A stretch of DNA of 64,000 bases, from NCBI RefSeq assembly GCF_902825145.1, contig NZ_CADEAD010000001.1:124001-188000 (forward strand). Reading direction: 5' to 3'. Position 1 is the stretch's first letter; each line of letters opens with the position of its first letter. The stretch comes from Bartonella phoceensis. GTDB taxonomy: Bacteria > Pseudomonadota > Alphaproteobacteria > Rhizobiales > Rhizobiaceae. The notes beneath the pieces were generated by a model, which did not search any database, was not told the DNA's origin, and was given only the letters and a program-made list of their open reading frames with translations. The translations under genes and the position numbers were made by a program. Positions 1 through 10,765 of the stretch are shown here, piece by piece.

Positions 1-150
1 ACGTATACGATAGGCTTTATCTCCTAAACGAAGATCAAGACTTGCAGGTTGTATTTGGGCTGCATCAAATGGCCAAAGAGCCTTGAGAATGCTATTATCA
101 ATCAAAACTTGTATATCACTATTTGCCAAAATACCGCTCACACGCACCAT
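1..150 (-). CDS. dcd: dCTP deaminase, N-terminal part (runs off the window)
   Basis: Only the first 50 codons are present; the gene continues to the left of base 1. Translation from the ATG at 150 gives a GILANSDIQVLI segment followed by IQPASLDLRLGDKAYRVR, the typical N-terminus of dCTP deaminase, which makes dUTP from dCTP for thymidylate synthesis. In Hyphomicrobiales this protein is a long, two-lobed version. It is transcribed divergently from mutL across a 298-base spacer that must hold both promoters. The family call rests on the QPASLDLRLG motif; the catalytic part is not visible. Confidence 0.7.
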   Translation of the reverse strand, partial: MVRVSGILANSDIQVLIDNSILKALWPFDAAQIQPASLDLRLGDKAYRIR

Positions 151-448
151 ATGTTCTGCCTTCCATTTTTACTTCATTTCTTTTTGGCTCAGATGATTGA
201 TGAGTGCAAGCTGTTTTAAGGCGACAACAACAATTCTCCTCTGGTTTTGCTAATAAATTTGTTGCTACAATCTACATGAAAACACTATAAGCGACGAAAC
301 AGTACTTGGTGCAACATTCCGGAAAGTAAATATAAGAGTTATTTTGTGAATAATATCTTACACAATTCCATTCTTGAATGTTACACAAATAATGCTATCA
401 TAATTCAAATCTCTCATAGAATCCGCAGGAATCTTTGTATAATTTATT

Positions 449-2287
449 ATGATCATACGCCATCTTAGCGAAAATATTATTAATCAAATTGCTGCCGGTG
501 AAGTTATCGAACGACCAGCAAATGTTGTTAAAGAACTTGTTGAAAACGCTATTGATGCTGGAGCAACCCGAATCGAAATTGTTACAGCAAATGGTGGGAA
601 GAACTTTATAAAGGTCTGTGATAACGGCTGTGGTATTCCTGCAGATCAGTTGACATTAGCAGTTTCTCGCCATTGTACCTCAAAAATTACTGATAATGTG
701 CACAATATTTGTTTCCTTGGGTTTCGAGGAGAGGCTTTACCATCTATTGGTTCTGTTGCTAAACTTAAACTCACTTCACGAACCCGGGATGCTGATAATG
801 CTGCTGAAATTACTGTTACAGCAGGAAAAGTTATTGGCCCCAAACCAGCTGCCGCAAATTGCGGAACGATTGTTGAAGTTCGTGACCTTTTTTTTGTCAC
901 TCCAGCACGGCTCAAATTTATGAAAACGGACCGTGCTGAAATGAATGCGATTACTGATATGATTAAACGAATTGCTATCGCATTTCCGCATATCCGTTTT
1001 TCCCTTTCAGGCTCAGATAGAACTTCTATGGAATTACCTGCTACGGAAAATAATATCCAAGGACAATTACAACGTATTACGCAAATTATGGGGAAAGAAT
1101 TTGCTCCCAACAGTATCGCACTGAATGCTGAACGCGAATCAGTTCGTTTGACTGGATTTGCTTGTTTACCATCCTTCAACCGTAGCAATAGCCTTCATCA
1201 ATTTTCTTATGTAAATGGGCGTCCAGTGCACGATAAATTTCTCTGGGGAGCAATTCGAGGAGCCTATGCTGATGTTATGACACGGGATCGTTATCCTGTA
1301 TCTATTCTTTTTATTGATCTACCACCTGCTGATGTAGATGTTAACGTCCACCCTGCCAAAGCAGATGTACGATTCCGTGATTCAGGGCTCATTCGCGGTT
1401 TAATCGTTGGAGCAATTCGTGAAGCATTGCATCAGACGGGTGTTCGTCCTACTTCAACGCGTTCTGAAGCAATGTTGGCTGCATTTCAGATACAACAGCC
1501 ATTGAAAACTTTTAAAAATACACATTCACCTTCTTCTTACAGTTCACAGCCCCATCATTTTGCATCCGCATCAATGCTTCATAAGCCATTGGATATTATC
1601 AACTCTTTTGGTTTAGAAGAAGATGCTACTCCTCTTATAGACGGTTTAGATACACCAAGTGGTGATACTTACATTTCAAGTACGGCACCTTCACCAGAAG
1701 AATTATCTTATCCACTAGGAGCAGCCAGGGCACAAATTCATAAAAACTATATTATTGCTCAAACCAAAGATAGTTTGATTATTGTTGATCAGCATGCTGC
1801 ACATGAACGATTGGTTTATGAAGCACTCAAGAATGCGCTTTATTCCAAACCACTTCCCTCACAATTGTTGCTTATCCCTGAAATTGTAGAACTCTCTGAA
1901 GAAGATGCAACATGCCTTTTAACGCATAAAGATGCTTTGCAGAAATTTGGCTTGTGTATAGAACCATTTGGACCGGGTGCAATCGTTGTACGTGAAACAC
2001 CCTCCATGTTAGGAGAGATCGATGTACAAGCCCTCATTAAAGATCTCGCAGATGAGGCTGCTGAATATGATACTACAGACAATTTAAAAGCAATGCTTGA
2101 TTATGTTGCAGCGACTATGGCCTGTCATAGTTCCATACGATCTGGGCGTCTTTTACGCCCTGAAGAAATGAATGCACTGTTACGACAAATAGAAGAAACG
2201 CCTAATACGGGAACGTGTAATCATGGACGCCCCACTTATATTGAACTCAAATTGGCTGATATAGAGAGGCTTTTTGGTAGGAAATAA
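449..2287 (+). CDS. mutL: DNA mismatch repair protein MutL
   Basis: Mismatch-repair coordinator that couples MutS recognition to strand incision. The N-terminal GHKL ATPase is complete: E/N motif VENAIDAGA near residues 31-39, DNGCG at 58-62, and GFRGEAL at 91-97. A poorly conserved linker of about residues 330-420 joins it to the dimerisation domain. The C-terminal domain has the metal-binding endonuclease motif DQHA-x2-E-x4-E at residues 447-458 and a CNHGRPT motif near the end. This is therefore the self-nicking type of MutL found in bacteria without MutH. The length of 612 residues is normal. The gene looks intact and monocistronic. Confidence 0.97.
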   Translation: MIIRHLSENIINQIAAGEVIERPANVVKELVENAIDAGATRIEIVTANGGKNFIKVCDNGCGIPADQLTLAVSRHCTSKITDNVHNICFLGFRGEALPSIGSVAKLKLTSRTRDADNAAEITVTAGKVIGPKPAAANCGTIVEVRDLFFVTPARLKFMKTDRAEMNAITDMIKRIAIAFPHIRFSLSGSDRTSMELPATENNIQGQLQRITQIMGKEFAPNSIALNAERESVRLTGFACLPSFNRSNSLHQFSYVNGRPVHDKFLWGAIRGAYADVMTRDRYPVSILFIDLPPADVDVNVHPAKADVRFRDSGLIRGLIVGAIREALHQTGVRPTSTRSEAMLAAFQIQQPLKTFKNTHSPSSYSSQPHHFASASMLHKPLDIINSFGLEEDATPLIDGLDTPSGDTYISSTAPSPEELSYPLGAARAQIHKNYIIAQTKDSLIIVDQHAAHERLVYEALKNALYSKPLPSQLLLIPEIVELSEEDATCLLTHKDALQKFGLCIEPFGPGAIVVRETPSMLGEIDVQALIKDLADEAAEYDTTDNLKAMLDYVAATMACHSSIRSGRLLRPEEMNALLRQIEETPNTGTCNHGRPTYIELKLADIERLFGRK

Positions 2288-2408
2288 ATTTCTCTTCCCC
2301 ACTTTAGCAAGAAAGAAATATTTTTTAATTCACTATCGGCTTTATTAAGGTATCTTATGGCACTTTACTTGTATAACATCTCATAAGAATAGAAAGGGAG
2401 TATAAAAA

Positions 2409-2645
2409 GTGTTTTCCAGTAATGAACGCGAAGCAAAAATTCATTATTCTAATAATGGATATAAAATCATAGAATATGGAACCTATACCTTTTGTGCTGT
2501 CAGTGGACAAAAAATCCCAATAGACGATTTAAAATATTGGAATCATCATCGCCAAGAAGCATATGCGAGTTGTGAAATTTCCTATCATCGCGAACTTGAA
2601 TGCAATCCATATCTTAACAAATTGTTAGAAACACAGAAAAAATAA
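2409..2645 (+). CDS. DUF2093 family protein
   Basis: A 78-residue protein of unknown function. The pattern CAVSGQKIPIDDLKYW and RQEAYAS is that of the small alphaproteobacterial DUF2093 family, which has no assigned role. The start is GTG at 2409, chosen because a good ribosome site (GGGAG at 2396-2400) lies 8 bases upstream. The gene is 121 bases downstream of mutL on the same strand and convergent with lpxK, whose 3' end is 26 bases away. Confidence 0.8.
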   Translation: MFSSNEREAKIHYSNNGYKIIEYGTYTFCAVSGQKIPIDDLKYWNHHRQEAYASCEISYHRELECNPYLNKLLETQKK

Positions 2646-2671
2646 CCTACTGAAAGCTACAAATTCGCTTC

Positions 2672-3694
2672 TTAAAAGGAGAGATGTCTACGCTCTCTAA
2701 AACGATGCATCACCTCTTCAAGGAGTATACGGCAAAAATCTTTTTGAGCAAAATCAACGCTGACATCAAATACAATAAGATTTTTTAAGTCTTTTTGTAC
2801 ACTACTTGTTTGTATACGTGCATAATCCTTGGCAGTTGTAGCTAGCCATAAATTTTGCATTTTAGCCTTTTGTGCAAGTTTTTTTAAATCGGTGTCGGTA
2901 AAAAAATAGTGGTCAGGATAAGAATAAGTTTGCACCACATGACCGGAGAGTTCTTTAATAGATTTGAAAAATTTATCTGGATTACCAATACCTGCAAATG
3001 CCAAAAATGATTTTCCTGCAACCTCCCCAGATGCGAATGATTTGAGATGTGCATGATGCGAAGGTTTTCCAGTATTTGTGACAAGGGAAGTAATCTTATC
3101 ACACGCATCCGAATGACCAAACAATAAAATACTATCCGTCAAAGAAAGCTGTGTTTTTAAGGGTGCACGCAAAGGTCCTGCTGGAAAAACAGCTCCATTA
3201 CCAAAACCACGCAATGCATCTACAACAAGCAATGCATAGTCCATATAAAGACGACGGCTTTGAAAACCATCGTCCATTAAAATAAGATTACATCCTTCTT
3301 GCTTGAGTCGTTGTGCTGCTGCATAACGATCGGCTGAGATAGCCACAAGGGCATGCTGTAGAAGTAAAAGTGCTTCATCTCCAACATCGCGTGCATTATC
3401 ATATTCCTTATTTACAATATGTACTTCCTTAATTGTTCCACCATAACCACGCGATACAACACCAGGTACAAAACCAAGTTCTTTAGCCACTTGAGCAAAA
3501 GCGATAACAACGGGCGTTTTACCAGCACCACCACATGTAAAATTACCAATACACAAGACAGGAAGATCGATAACGGGAAGCTCTCTTGTCATACGGCGAT
3601 GTAAAAAATAGCCATAACCCCACGAAACTGGTGTTAACAGAGTACGCAAAAAGCTTTTATCTTTCCACCAAAAATGCGGCGCGCTAATGTGCAT
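2672..3694 (-). CDS. lpxK: Tetraacyldisaccharide 4'-kinase
   Basis: Phosphorylates the 4' position of the lipid A disaccharide on the inner face of the cytoplasmic membrane, giving lipid IVA. The P-loop is clear: [12 protein letters not shown] at residues 50-61. An N-terminal amphipathic or membrane-associated segment (residues 15-35) and the DDGFQSRRL motif near residue 140 are also typical. The length of 340 residues matches the family. The start overlaps the 3' end of waaA by 11 bases, so the two are translated from one message. This product supplies the acceptor used by WaaA. Confidence 0.95.
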   Translation of the reverse strand: MHISAPHFWWKDKSFLRTLLTPVSWGYGYFLHRRMTRELPVIDLPVLCIGNFTCGGAGKTPVVIAFAQVAKELGFVPGVVSRGYGGTIKEVHIVNKEYDNARDVGDEALLLLQHALVAISADRYAAAQRLKQEGCNLILMDDGFQSRRLYMDYALLVVDALRGFGNGAVFPAGPLRAPLKTQLSLTDSILLFGHSDACDKITSLVTNTGKPSHHAHLKSFASGEVAGKSFLAFAGIGNPDKFFKSIKELSGHVVQTYSYPDHYFFTDTDLKKLAQKAKMQNLWLATTAKDYARIQTSSVQKDLKNLIVFDVSVDFAQKDFCRILLEEVMHRFRERRHLSF

Positions 3695-5006
3695 AGTTAT
3701 CCTGATTTTGGTTTAACCCTGTTTGTATTACAAGAGGTTGCAAAAAGGGATCAAGAACCTTTAATGTGCGCTCTAGTGCACCTGCCATCCCTGTTGCAAC
3801 TTCATAGGCTCTATCAGCCATTTCTTGTCGAAATACTTCATTTGTTAAAAGTTTATACACTTGTATAGCAAGCTGTTTTGTATTTTGAATCATATATGCT
3901 GCATCACGCATTAAAAATTCTTCAAACATCTCTTGAAAATTTGAGACATAGGGGCCTGTTAAAATCGCTGAACCAAGTAAAGCTAACTCCAATGGATTGT
4001 GTCCACCATCCTCACATAATGACTTACCAATAAAAGAAACTTTTGATAAGCGAAGAAAAAGCGCTATCTCCCCAATCGTATCACCCCACAAAATGTCTGT
4101 ATTGGCATCTGGAACAATATTGCTGCTTCTACGGATAAAACGCAACCCTTTATTGTCACATTTCTTGACAAGGTCTTCCAACCGTTCAGGATGGCGAGGA
4201 ACAATAATTGTCAATAAATTTGGCAAATAATTTTTAAGAATCTGATGGACCTCAAAAGCAATTTCTTCTTCCCCTTCGTGGGTTGAAATAGCTGCCCAAA
4301 CCGGGCGATTGCCAATAGCACTCCGATAATATGTAAGCAATTCTTGATTTTCAGCCGGTAAAACATTAGCCTTAAGATTACCAGAAAACGCAACAGATTT
4401 TACTCCAAGTGCATGGTAATAAGCGACATCTTTTTCGTTTTGACCAATAGCTAAATCGATATGCTTAAAAATATGTTTGACAAGAAAAGGGCGCTTTTGC
4501 CAAGCTTTAAAAGTTCGTTCGGACATATGGGCATTTACCAAAATCTGTGGAATGCGCATTTTAGCAAGCTCTTTAATACGTAAAGGCCAAATTTCCGATT
4601 CACAAGTCAGTGCTAGATCAGGCTTCCAATAATGAATAAAACGGCGTACTGCCAAGTCTAAATCCAATGGAGCATACTGATGAATTAACTGATTTCTAAA
4701 ATGCTTTTTTACGAGGGAAGAAGATGTCACAGTACATGTTGTTAATAATATATTGATTTTTAATGACAAAATATAATCAATGAGCGGAACAAGAGCGAGG
4801 GTTTCTCCAACACTTGCTGCATGTAACCAGATTAATGGGCTTTGAGGTCGCTCCTTCTGGCTTTTACCCAAACGCTCTTTTTGGCGACCTCGTTCTTCTT
4901 TTCCACGTACAGTACGAAGAAACAAATAAAAGGGTATAATAGGACGTAAGCAAAAACCAAATATCCGATAGATTAAAAGAGCTACATGTGCTTTTAGTTC
5001 CATCAT
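3684..5006 (-). CDS. waaA: 3-deoxy-D-manno-octulosonic acid transferase
   Basis: Transfers Kdo from CMP-Kdo onto lipid IVA. An N-terminal membrane segment ([21 protein letters not shown]) precedes a GT-B glycosyltransferase fold. WLHAASVGE near residue 63, ESEIWP near 134 and the C-terminal GGHNPLE nucleotide-sugar motif are diagnostic. The reading frame could begin at a GTG at 5015, but the ATG at 5006 (followed by a second ATG at 5003) gives the usual [14 protein letters not shown] start. First gene of a two-gene LPS operon with lpxK. Confidence 0.94.
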   Translation of the reverse strand: MMELKAHVALLIYRIFGFCLRPIIPFYLFLRTVRGKEERGRQKERLGKSQKERPQSPLIWLHAASVGETLALVPLIDYILSLKINILLTTCTVTSSSLVKKHFRNQLIHQYAPLDLDLAVRRFIHYWKPDLALTCESEIWPLRIKELAKMRIPQILVNAHMSERTFKAWQKRPFLVKHIFKHIDLAIGQNEKDVAYYHALGVKSVAFSGNLKANVLPAENQELLTYYRSAIGNRPVWAAISTHEGEEEIAFEVHQILKNYLPNLLTIIVPRHPERLEDLVKKCDNKGLRFIRRSSNIVPDANTDILWGDTIGEIALFLRLSKVSFIGKSLCEDGGHNPLELALLGSAILTGPYVSNFQEMFEEFLMRDAAYMIQNTKQLAIQVYKLLTNEVFRQEMADRAYEVATGMAGALERTLKVLDPFLQPLVIQTGLNQNQDNYAH

Positions 5007-5814
5007 GAAAACCACTTCATTTATCTGTTTTGAGATGTCTATAAACTTTTTCTATTAAAAGATTCATCACTCCCATTTATTGCATTCATTTTTTTTCCAG
5101 CGAATAGAAAGATATCTTTCACATTTTAGTCCACAAAAAACACTACACTTGTGAGAGGATTATCGGGAAAGAGAATCGCGCTTTTATTCCCTATCTTTTC
5201 AAGAACTTTCTCCCATGGAAATGCATATACACAAAATATGATAGGACAGATAAATAATTTAGCGAATAAAATAATCTATTTTCGTATTCTACGCCCTTTA
5301 TATCCACAAGTATAGTATCTTTTATCAGACTAAAGAGCATTTTGAATGTTAAAAGTTTCCATAAGAATCATGATGGACATAAGGTATTGCCTCGTTTTCT
5401 CGAACGATACATAAATTTAAGCTCTTATTTTTTTGTAAATTAAACATTGATTTTTTGGTGAGTAGAACAAAAAAATGTGGCAACAACTTTTTTATTTTGA
5501 AAATAAAAAAAGAGATCTCGGATATGCTGTCCATGCAAAAAGTGATAAGGAAATAAATAACAAACATTCTCTATTTTTGCAACATTATCTCAATTTTTCA
5601 ACTGCAAATTTATTCAATAAGCAAAATGAAAATAAACTTTCCACGCGATAAAAAACTATACGAATACTGTTTTGTCAGTAAAGATTAATTTCCTCGTTAA
5701 AAACTCTTTAAAATGTATTATTTTTTTGGATTTTTTTACTCATCCGAACATTCAATCTTTCTCTTTTTTTACTCAGATAACATAGAAAAATAATGATTGA
5801 ATACTTGGAATTTC
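5007..5814. other. 800-base spacer, nothing recognisable
   Basis: A very AT-rich stretch upstream of waaA and downstream of the DUF4170 gene. The only open frame of note (5349-5567, minus, 72 codons) has low-complexity AT-driven composition and no ribosome site or recognisable motif. The promoter of the waaA-lpxK operon must lie here. Nothing else is visible. Confidence 0.6.
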
Positions 5815-6057
5815 TTATTTATCGGTTGTTTCAGTGTCAAGAAGCCGATGCAAGTCTACAATGTAATAACGTTGTAATGCGTTATCTACACTACTTTGTG
5901 CTTTCGCCTGCCATGCCTCTTGGGCGGATTGGTAGTCTGGAAAAATACCAACCACATCTAACTCATCAATATTCTTAAATTGGTTACTACTAAGATTTTT
6001 CAATTCTCCACCAAATACAAGATGCAAATACTGTTTTTTTTCGTTGGCTTCAGACAT
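5815..6057 (-). CDS. DUF4170 domain protein
   Basis: An 80-residue protein with the DUF4170 pattern (YLHLVFGGELKNL, then DVVGIFPDYQSAQEAWQAKAQSSVDNALQRYYIVDLHRLL). Its function is unknown. It is regularly found between a CysQ-like phosphatase gene and waaA in Hyphomicrobiales, and that neighbourhood is kept here. The start at 6057 is preferred over 6069 because GGAGG lies 5 bases upstream of it. Confidence 0.85.
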   Translation of the reverse strand: MSEANEKKQYLHLVFGGELKNLSSNQFKNIDELDVVGIFPDYQSAQEAWQAKAQSSVDNALQRYYIVDLHRLLDTETTDK

Positions 6058-6104
6058 ATGTGCCTCCATATCATTAAGAGATTTTAGCGCGTTTTTTTAT
6101 GTGG

Positions 6105-6908
6105 TTAAACTAACTTTGCTTGACGAACAACACCTATCACCTCCTGACAGCAATTATTTTTTCCAGCGATTAAAAGTCCGTACTGATAATGTTCAATGCC
6201 GTAAGATATAAAAGGTGCATCAAGGGATAGAAAACATCCTCCGCATTCCTGTAAAATAAGATCAGCTGCAGCAATATCCCACGCATGACAATTTGGGCGA
6301 ACTAATACGATATCGATCTCATTTTGAGCAACAAGAACAATACGATATGCAAGAGAGGGAATGTGGCGATAAAAACTGACCCGATTGCAAAAATCATCCG
6401 GCAATTTTTGTGCTAACGATTTATCAATTGAGACTTTATATTTTCTATTTGTTTGAGAGAATAAAAGAGGAATCTCTACGTCATTTAATGTTGCTCCTCT
6501 ACCCGTAACAGCTGCATAAACATCCTCCTGAGCTGGACATTGCACAACACCTACAATAGGACGCTCGTTCTCAATAATAGCAACCGAAATACACCAAGAA
6601 GTGCTGCCAGAAAGAAAACCACGCGTTCCATCAATAGGGTCAACCACAAAGTAGCGCGCATAAGCTTTTCGCCCTCGGTCATCTTTTGTTTCCTCTGAAA
6701 TCCATCCATAATCCGGTCGTGCTCCAAGAAGTTTTTCCTTCAAAAAGCGATCAACTGCGAAATCTGCTTCACTAACCGGTGAATTGCCTTCTTTCATCCA
6801 AACATCCAACGCACACCCAAAATACCTCATTGCTAAATCTCCTGCCTCTCGACAAACATCAAGCAAAAGGTTTAAATCAGAAGAATGATGCGTGTTATTT
6901 TCCTGCAA
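6105..6908 (-). CDS. Inositol monophosphatase / CysQ family phosphatase
   Basis: Metal-dependent phosphatase of the IMPase superfamily; 3'(2'),5'-bisphosphate nucleotidase is the likeliest activity but substrate cannot be read from sequence. Motif A is complete: SEE at 71-73 and DPIDGTRGF at 90-98, with D90 and D93 as metal ligands. Motif B is WDIAAAD at 210-216. The start is TTG at 6908, overlapping the end of the upstream TldE gene by 14 bases. No ATG gives the usual N-terminus, so the unusual start is needed. Length of 267 residues is normal. Confidence 0.88.
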   Translation of the reverse strand: MQENNTHHSSDLNLLLDVCREAGDLAMRYFGCALDVWMKEGNSPVSEADFAVDRFLKEKLLGARPDYGWISEETKDDRGRKAYARYFVVDPIDGTRGFLSGSTSWCISVAIIENERPIVGVVQCPAQEDVYAAVTGRGATLNDVEIPLLFSQTNRKYKVSIDKSLAQKLPDDFCNRVSFYRHIPSLAYRIVLVAQNEIDIVLVRPNCHAWDIAAADLILQECGGCFLSLDAPFISYGIEHYQYGLLIAGKNNCCQEVIGVVRQAKLV

Positions 6909-8226
6909 GTGTCATCCCTTCAATTAATAATGTTGGAGCTGCTATACCATAACGCCGATCAATATCGCTTGCTGGTGTCAAATGTGCTAACATATGGAGT
7001 AAATCAGAACCTAGTGTTACCTCGCTTACTGGATAAGTGATTTCACCGTTTTCAATCCAAAAACCAGAAGCTCCACGACTATACTGACCCGTGACAAAAT
7101 CAATACCATGCCCGAATAATTCTGTGACATAAAACCCGCTTTGCAAACCTTTTACCATATCATAAGGCGATATTAAACCCGGTTCAATAGCAAAATTAGT
7201 GCTGGACGGTTGAACAGATGACGCTGAACGTACACCGTGACCATTGGTTTTAAGCCCTAATTCACGAGCTGAAGATGATGAAAGGAGCCAGTATTTTAAA
7301 ATACCATTTTCAATAATATTGAGCGTTTGCCCTTCTACTCCTTCTCCATCGAAAGGTCGAGAAGCATTTCCACGTAAGCGCAGAGGTTGGTCTGTCACAT
7401 TAACATGCGGTTTCATCACCGCTTTTCCCAAGAGATTTTGTAAAAGACTCGTTTTACGTGCCACCGATGCTCCATTAACCATAGATGCGATATGCCCTGC
7501 AATTCCACGAGCCACACGCGGATCAAAAATAACATCTACAGTTCCTGTAGCAGCACGAACTGCTCCTAAGCGTCGAACTGCTCCAACACCTGCATTTCTT
7601 CCCACAGTTTCTGCTGCTTCCAAATCAGAAAAATGTAGTGCAGTTGTATAATCATAATCGCGCTCCATTGCTGTGCCTTCACCAGCAAGCGCACTGCAAG
7701 AACGTGAAAAATAACTGGAGTGATAGGCTCCACAAAAACCATCGCTTGTCACAAGGACAAATCCGCTACGACCATAAGCTGTCGTGGCCCCACCAGAATT
7801 GCTCACTCCTTTAACATCAAGAGCTGCTGCTTCCATTTTCAAAGCATCGTCTGTTAGAAAATGACTGTGTGGAACAAAATCATCAAAAAGATCAAGATCT
7901 TTAGGATGTGTAACCAAAGACTCTTTATCTGCCAATCCTTCAAATAAACTATCAGGAGAAGCTTTTGCCATCGCAACAGCACGCTCTGCAAGTTTTTGCG
8001 GGTAAGCCGCTAAATTAGCAGAAACACTTGCTACTTTTTTACCGACAAAAACTCTTAAGGTGAAATCATTACTCTCTGAAGATTCTGTCGATTCAACTTT
8101 TCCAAAACGAACCGATACATTGGTAGAATGTGCGCGAACAATAATAGCATCAGCAGCATCTGCCCCAGAACGTCTTGCCGATTCAACGAGTGAAGCAGCT
8201 TTATCAATCTGGTTTTTGTCAGTCAT
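6895..8226 (-). CDS. tldE: TldD/PmbA family metalloprotease-like protein (TldE type)
   Basis: A 443-residue TldE/PmbA-type protein. In characterised bacteria, TldD and TldE form a heterodimeric protease that matures peptide antibiotics and degrades antitoxins such as CcdA. The C-terminal region GVRSASS..PSSTNFAIEPG, followed by GFYVTELFGHGIDFVTGQYSRGASGFWIENGEI, is characteristic. TldE lacks the HExxxH zinc motif of TldD, and none is visible here. No tldD lies in the window. Translationally coupled to the downstream IMPase gene. Confidence 0.9.
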   Translation of the reverse strand: MTDKNQIDKAASLVESARRSGADAADAIIVRAHSTNVSVRFGKVESTESSESNDFTLRVFVGKKVASVSANLAAYPQKLAERAVAMAKASPDSLFEGLADKESLVTHPKDLDLFDDFVPHSHFLTDDALKMEAAALDVKGVSNSGGATTAYGRSGFVLVTSDGFCGAYHSSYFSRSCSALAGEGTAMERDYDYTTALHFSDLEAAETVGRNAGVGAVRRLGAVRAATGTVDVIFDPRVARGIAGHIASMVNGASVARKTSLLQNLLGKAVMKPHVNVTDQPLRLRGNASRPFDGEGVEGQTLNIIENGILKYWLLSSSSARELGLKTNGHGVRSASSVQPSSTNFAIEPGLISPYDMVKGLQSGFYVTELFGHGIDFVTGQYSRGASGFWIENGEITYPVSEVTLGSDLLHMLAHLTPASDIDRRYGIAAPTLLIEGMTLAGK

Positions 8227-9342
8227 TATGGACTCCCTTAAATATTAACATTCATGTGGTTAAGCCATTTGGCAAATTTATACAAAGTATAGCGCCTGTA
8301 TGCTTATCAGTAAAAAATCACGCGGTATTAAGCACTTTTTTCTTCGATGAAACAAGCGATTCTCTTTTAGCGCCTTTTCACAAAGGTGCAATATGTTCTC
8401 AATTTTTTACTTCCACTATTCCAATACACTTCATATCATGAAGCAAGCTAAATCCACATTTAAATCCCAAAAAGAGGAAACTATACAATGGATAATACTT
8501 GGATTTAAGCTCAAATATTCAAGTATTCCAATAATCGGCAGATATTCTAAACCACATACCCCTTGGCCACTAAATGCTAAACCAATTTTCATGTTATCTT
8601 GCCTATAAGATTCTTTAATTCTCACGCAAGTACAAGAAACATTTTACTATAATACTCTTTCTTGATGCTTACGAGCTCTTTGTTTCACGAACATAACAAT
8701 CTTCTGAATGAAACAAAGATTACAGAAAGTGTAAAAGATCACTTCTCTCATTATGATCTTACCAACAGCAGCAGTTATATATTTCCTTAATCCTGCATAG
8801 GACGTCAGCCCAAAATCTCTATCGTTTATATCTATTGAAAATAAGTTGTAATCATGGCATTCTTTTTAGCGACTATCGGGAAAATGATAACAGTATCGTG
8901 TCTTTTTTATGCACCGTAATTAATTGGTTACTATATTATTAAAGCAAAAGGCTAATTAGCTTCTTCTATAATATCTGTGTCTCAATCCAGTGCCGAAATC
9001 AGCATATCATATATAGATTCAATTAATGATAGCAGAATTATAGGTTATAATCCCTTTAAACAGACTCAGAGATCTATGTTAGGTAACGAGACATCTCCAC
9101 ACATAAAAAAAAACAACCATTTTTTGAAGAGATGGACATAATAGATAGAATAAAGTGCTTTTTATAAAAGCTTTAGTGTAGAATGGATTTTACATAAGAG
9201 TTTGATGAGGTTTAAAAACATAAAAATGTTTTCTGGAGGGGTATAAAATATCTATGGTTATAAAGGACTTCATTCTCACATAGGCTATAACGCCTACATC
9301 GTTTCTTTTTGAAAAATATCAATTTCTTTATATTAATCATCA
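8227..9342. other. 1.1-kb spacer containing decayed gene remnants
   Basis: Holds the patatin fragment described separately (8431-8592). Around 8853-8950 a short membrane-like reading on the plus strand (MAFFLATIGKMITVSCLFYAP, then stop codons) may be another remnant. No intact gene, RNA or repeat is seen in the rest. Confidence 0.5.
8431..8592 (-). pseudogene. Patatin-like phospholipase, N-terminal fragment
   Basis: From the ATG at 8592 the frame reads MKIGLAFSGQGVCGLEYLPI then IGILEYLSLNPSII, which matches the first 35 residues of patatin-like phospholipases (normally GLAFSGGGARGLAHIPVIEAL). The oxyanion-hole GGGxRG is altered to GQGVCG. The nucleophile loop GxSxG that should follow reads IVSSF, and the frame stops after 54 residues where the family has about 300. 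A dead gene fragment. The ATG has an AGG-type ribosome site upstream, so a short peptide could still be made. Confidence 0.55.
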
Positions 9343-9792
9343 CTACGAAAGAGTTTTATTGCCAGTAAGAGCACGCTGGCTCATTTCAAGCATCGCATCC
9401 CGAAGATGTAACTTAATTTTTGATCCAATAATCATTCCAAATAAAGGAGAGAGTAAGCCAGACATCGTCACAGTATGACGAATTGTATTATTTGAAGCAT
9501 CAGTTTTTTTTGAACAAATATACTCATGATTGAAAATTATACGCGTAAGAGGAAGTTTAGCATAATCAGAAAAACAAACGTTTTTTACAACTTTATTAAG
9601 CGTAAAGGTTACTATTGGTCCTTTTTTAGGTTTCATACGTCCTACAGTTCCTTCTTTGAAAGTACCGGAAAGCTTTACCCACTCAAGTTCGTGGTCCCAG
9701 CAAGGCCATGTTTCTACATCTTCCCACATAGCCCAAATCTGCTCAGCACTTGCTTCTGTATTAATTTCTTCACTATGTACCCATCTAAACAT
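9343..9792 (-). CDS. SRPBCC (START-like) family protein
   Basis: A 149-residue single-domain protein with the SRPBCC / polyketide-cyclase opening INTEASAEQIWAMWEDVETWPCWDHELEWV, followed by GTVGRMKPKKGP and a long C-terminal helix. The fold is a hydrophobic-ligand cavity. Ligand and role are unknown. The ATG at 9792 has a clear GAGGA site 6 bases upstream. It stands alone, with no partner gene. Confidence 0.75.
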   Translation of the reverse strand: MFRWVHSEEINTEASAEQIWAMWEDVETWPCWDHELEWVKLSGTFKEGTVGRMKPKKGPIVTFTLNKVVKNVCFSDYAKLPLTRIIFNHEYICSKKTDASNNTIRHTVTMSGLLSPLFGMIIGSKIKLHLRDAMLEMSQRALTGNKTLS

Positions 9793-10211
9793 GAAAGTCC
9801 TCTTTTATTTTACAAAAAATTCCCATTTTAAATACATCAATATTTAGGCTAAAAAAACTGTTAAATTTAAGATACTTTTCCCTCAAGTTTGGTCCTGAAC
9901 AGCATTATTATAATCAAAGAATAAGTGGATCACGATCACTTATTTTAGATCATTCCTTAATGAACAAAGCTGTTCAGTTTCTCAAAGAAGGCTTCTTGAG
10001 ATGTTTGAGCAAAAACAAAAAATCACCAAAACAGTTAAAGAATTAGCCGTCATAAATCCCCATTACCTCGCGAATTCGGGCTGCATCGTAAGCTGTAATT
10101 TCAAAAAACTCGTCGCGCTAACATTTTTCAATGAGGATAGATTAAAAATTCAAGCCCTTGAATCTTTTTCAAAACAACAGATTTTGCTTGTTTATTAAAA
10201 ATAATACCTTT
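9793..10211. other. 420-base spacer with an inverted repeat
   Basis: Contains a perfect 8-base inverted repeat, AATAAGTG at 9920-9927 and CACTTATT at 9937-9944, with a 9-base loop. This could be a hairpin or a protein site. A 65-codon open frame at 10001-10198 (plus) has no recognisable motif and no convincing ribosome site; I do not call it a gene. Confidence 0.4.
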
Positions 10212-10460
10212 TCAAAAAGGCAAAAAATGAGGCGCTTGCTCTACTTGATAAATGTGGTTATCCTTAAATATACACTGAAATTCTAACGTTTGAAGAACCT
10301 GTCTAGTACCCGTTTTGCAGCGTGGACAGTAAATAAATGCTTCATCTCCCTTAGATGTTTTTTGAAGTGGTCCAGCCTTACCATGAAAGACTTGAAGAAA
10401 GCCAAATTCAGCAGTAAGGCGGGCATGCTCTTGGGAAATCACGACTATCCAATGTTTCAT
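10212..10460 (-). pseudogene. EVE-domain protein, N-terminal half only
   Basis: Reads MKHWIVVISQEHARLTAEFGFLQVFHGKAGPL, then GDEAFIYCPR and IYQVEQAPHFLPF. This is the first half of a EVE/PUA-like domain protein (typical start MKYWIAVASxDHV, HGKxAPLxRMxxGDxIxxYSP). The family has about 140-150 residues; this frame ends at 82, with no continuation in the other frames that I can find. EVE domains bind modified bases. The missing half makes function unlikely. Confidence 0.6.
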
Positions 10461-10574
10461 TTCATATTCACTTTTTCACCAAGTGAGCAATACTTTCTCC
10501 ACTGAGTGGAATACCTTTTCAAAAGTGATCCAATAACCAGGGAGAGCTTTCCGCACTGCTGAAGGATGGAAAGA

Positions 10575-10765
10575 ACTAGGCAGAACAAAATTTTAGAAAC
10601 GAGGTTCGAATTATATAAAGATACGCAAGAACATATTGATACCCATAACTTTTTATAATCCAATAAAAATAAGTATTCAGAGAAAAAATCTCATATCAAA
10701 AATTAAAGGTGATCTAAAAGGTGGACAGGTGATGTGTGCAAAGGTGGACGAGAATTTGAATTAAA
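10575..10765 (+). repeat. Direct repeat upstream of the dead integrase (matches 16850-17058)
   Basis: The bases before the decayed integrase can be matched to those before the intact integrase. Shared blocks include CAAGAxCATATTGATxxC, AGAAAAAATCTCA, TCAAAAATTAAAGGTGxTCT and AAAAGGTGGAC, in the same order. A GGTGGAC heptamer occurs several times in each. This suggests two successive insertions of related phages with the same left end. Core attachment sites cannot be told apart from the rest of the repeat. Confidence 0.6.

Noticed and set aside
5349..5567. 72-codon frame on the minus strand upstream of waaA
   Set aside because: Composition follows the AT content; nothing recognisable and no ribosome site.
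10001..10198. 65-codon frame on the plus strand
   Set aside because: No motif, no ribosome site, in a spacer of decayed sequence.
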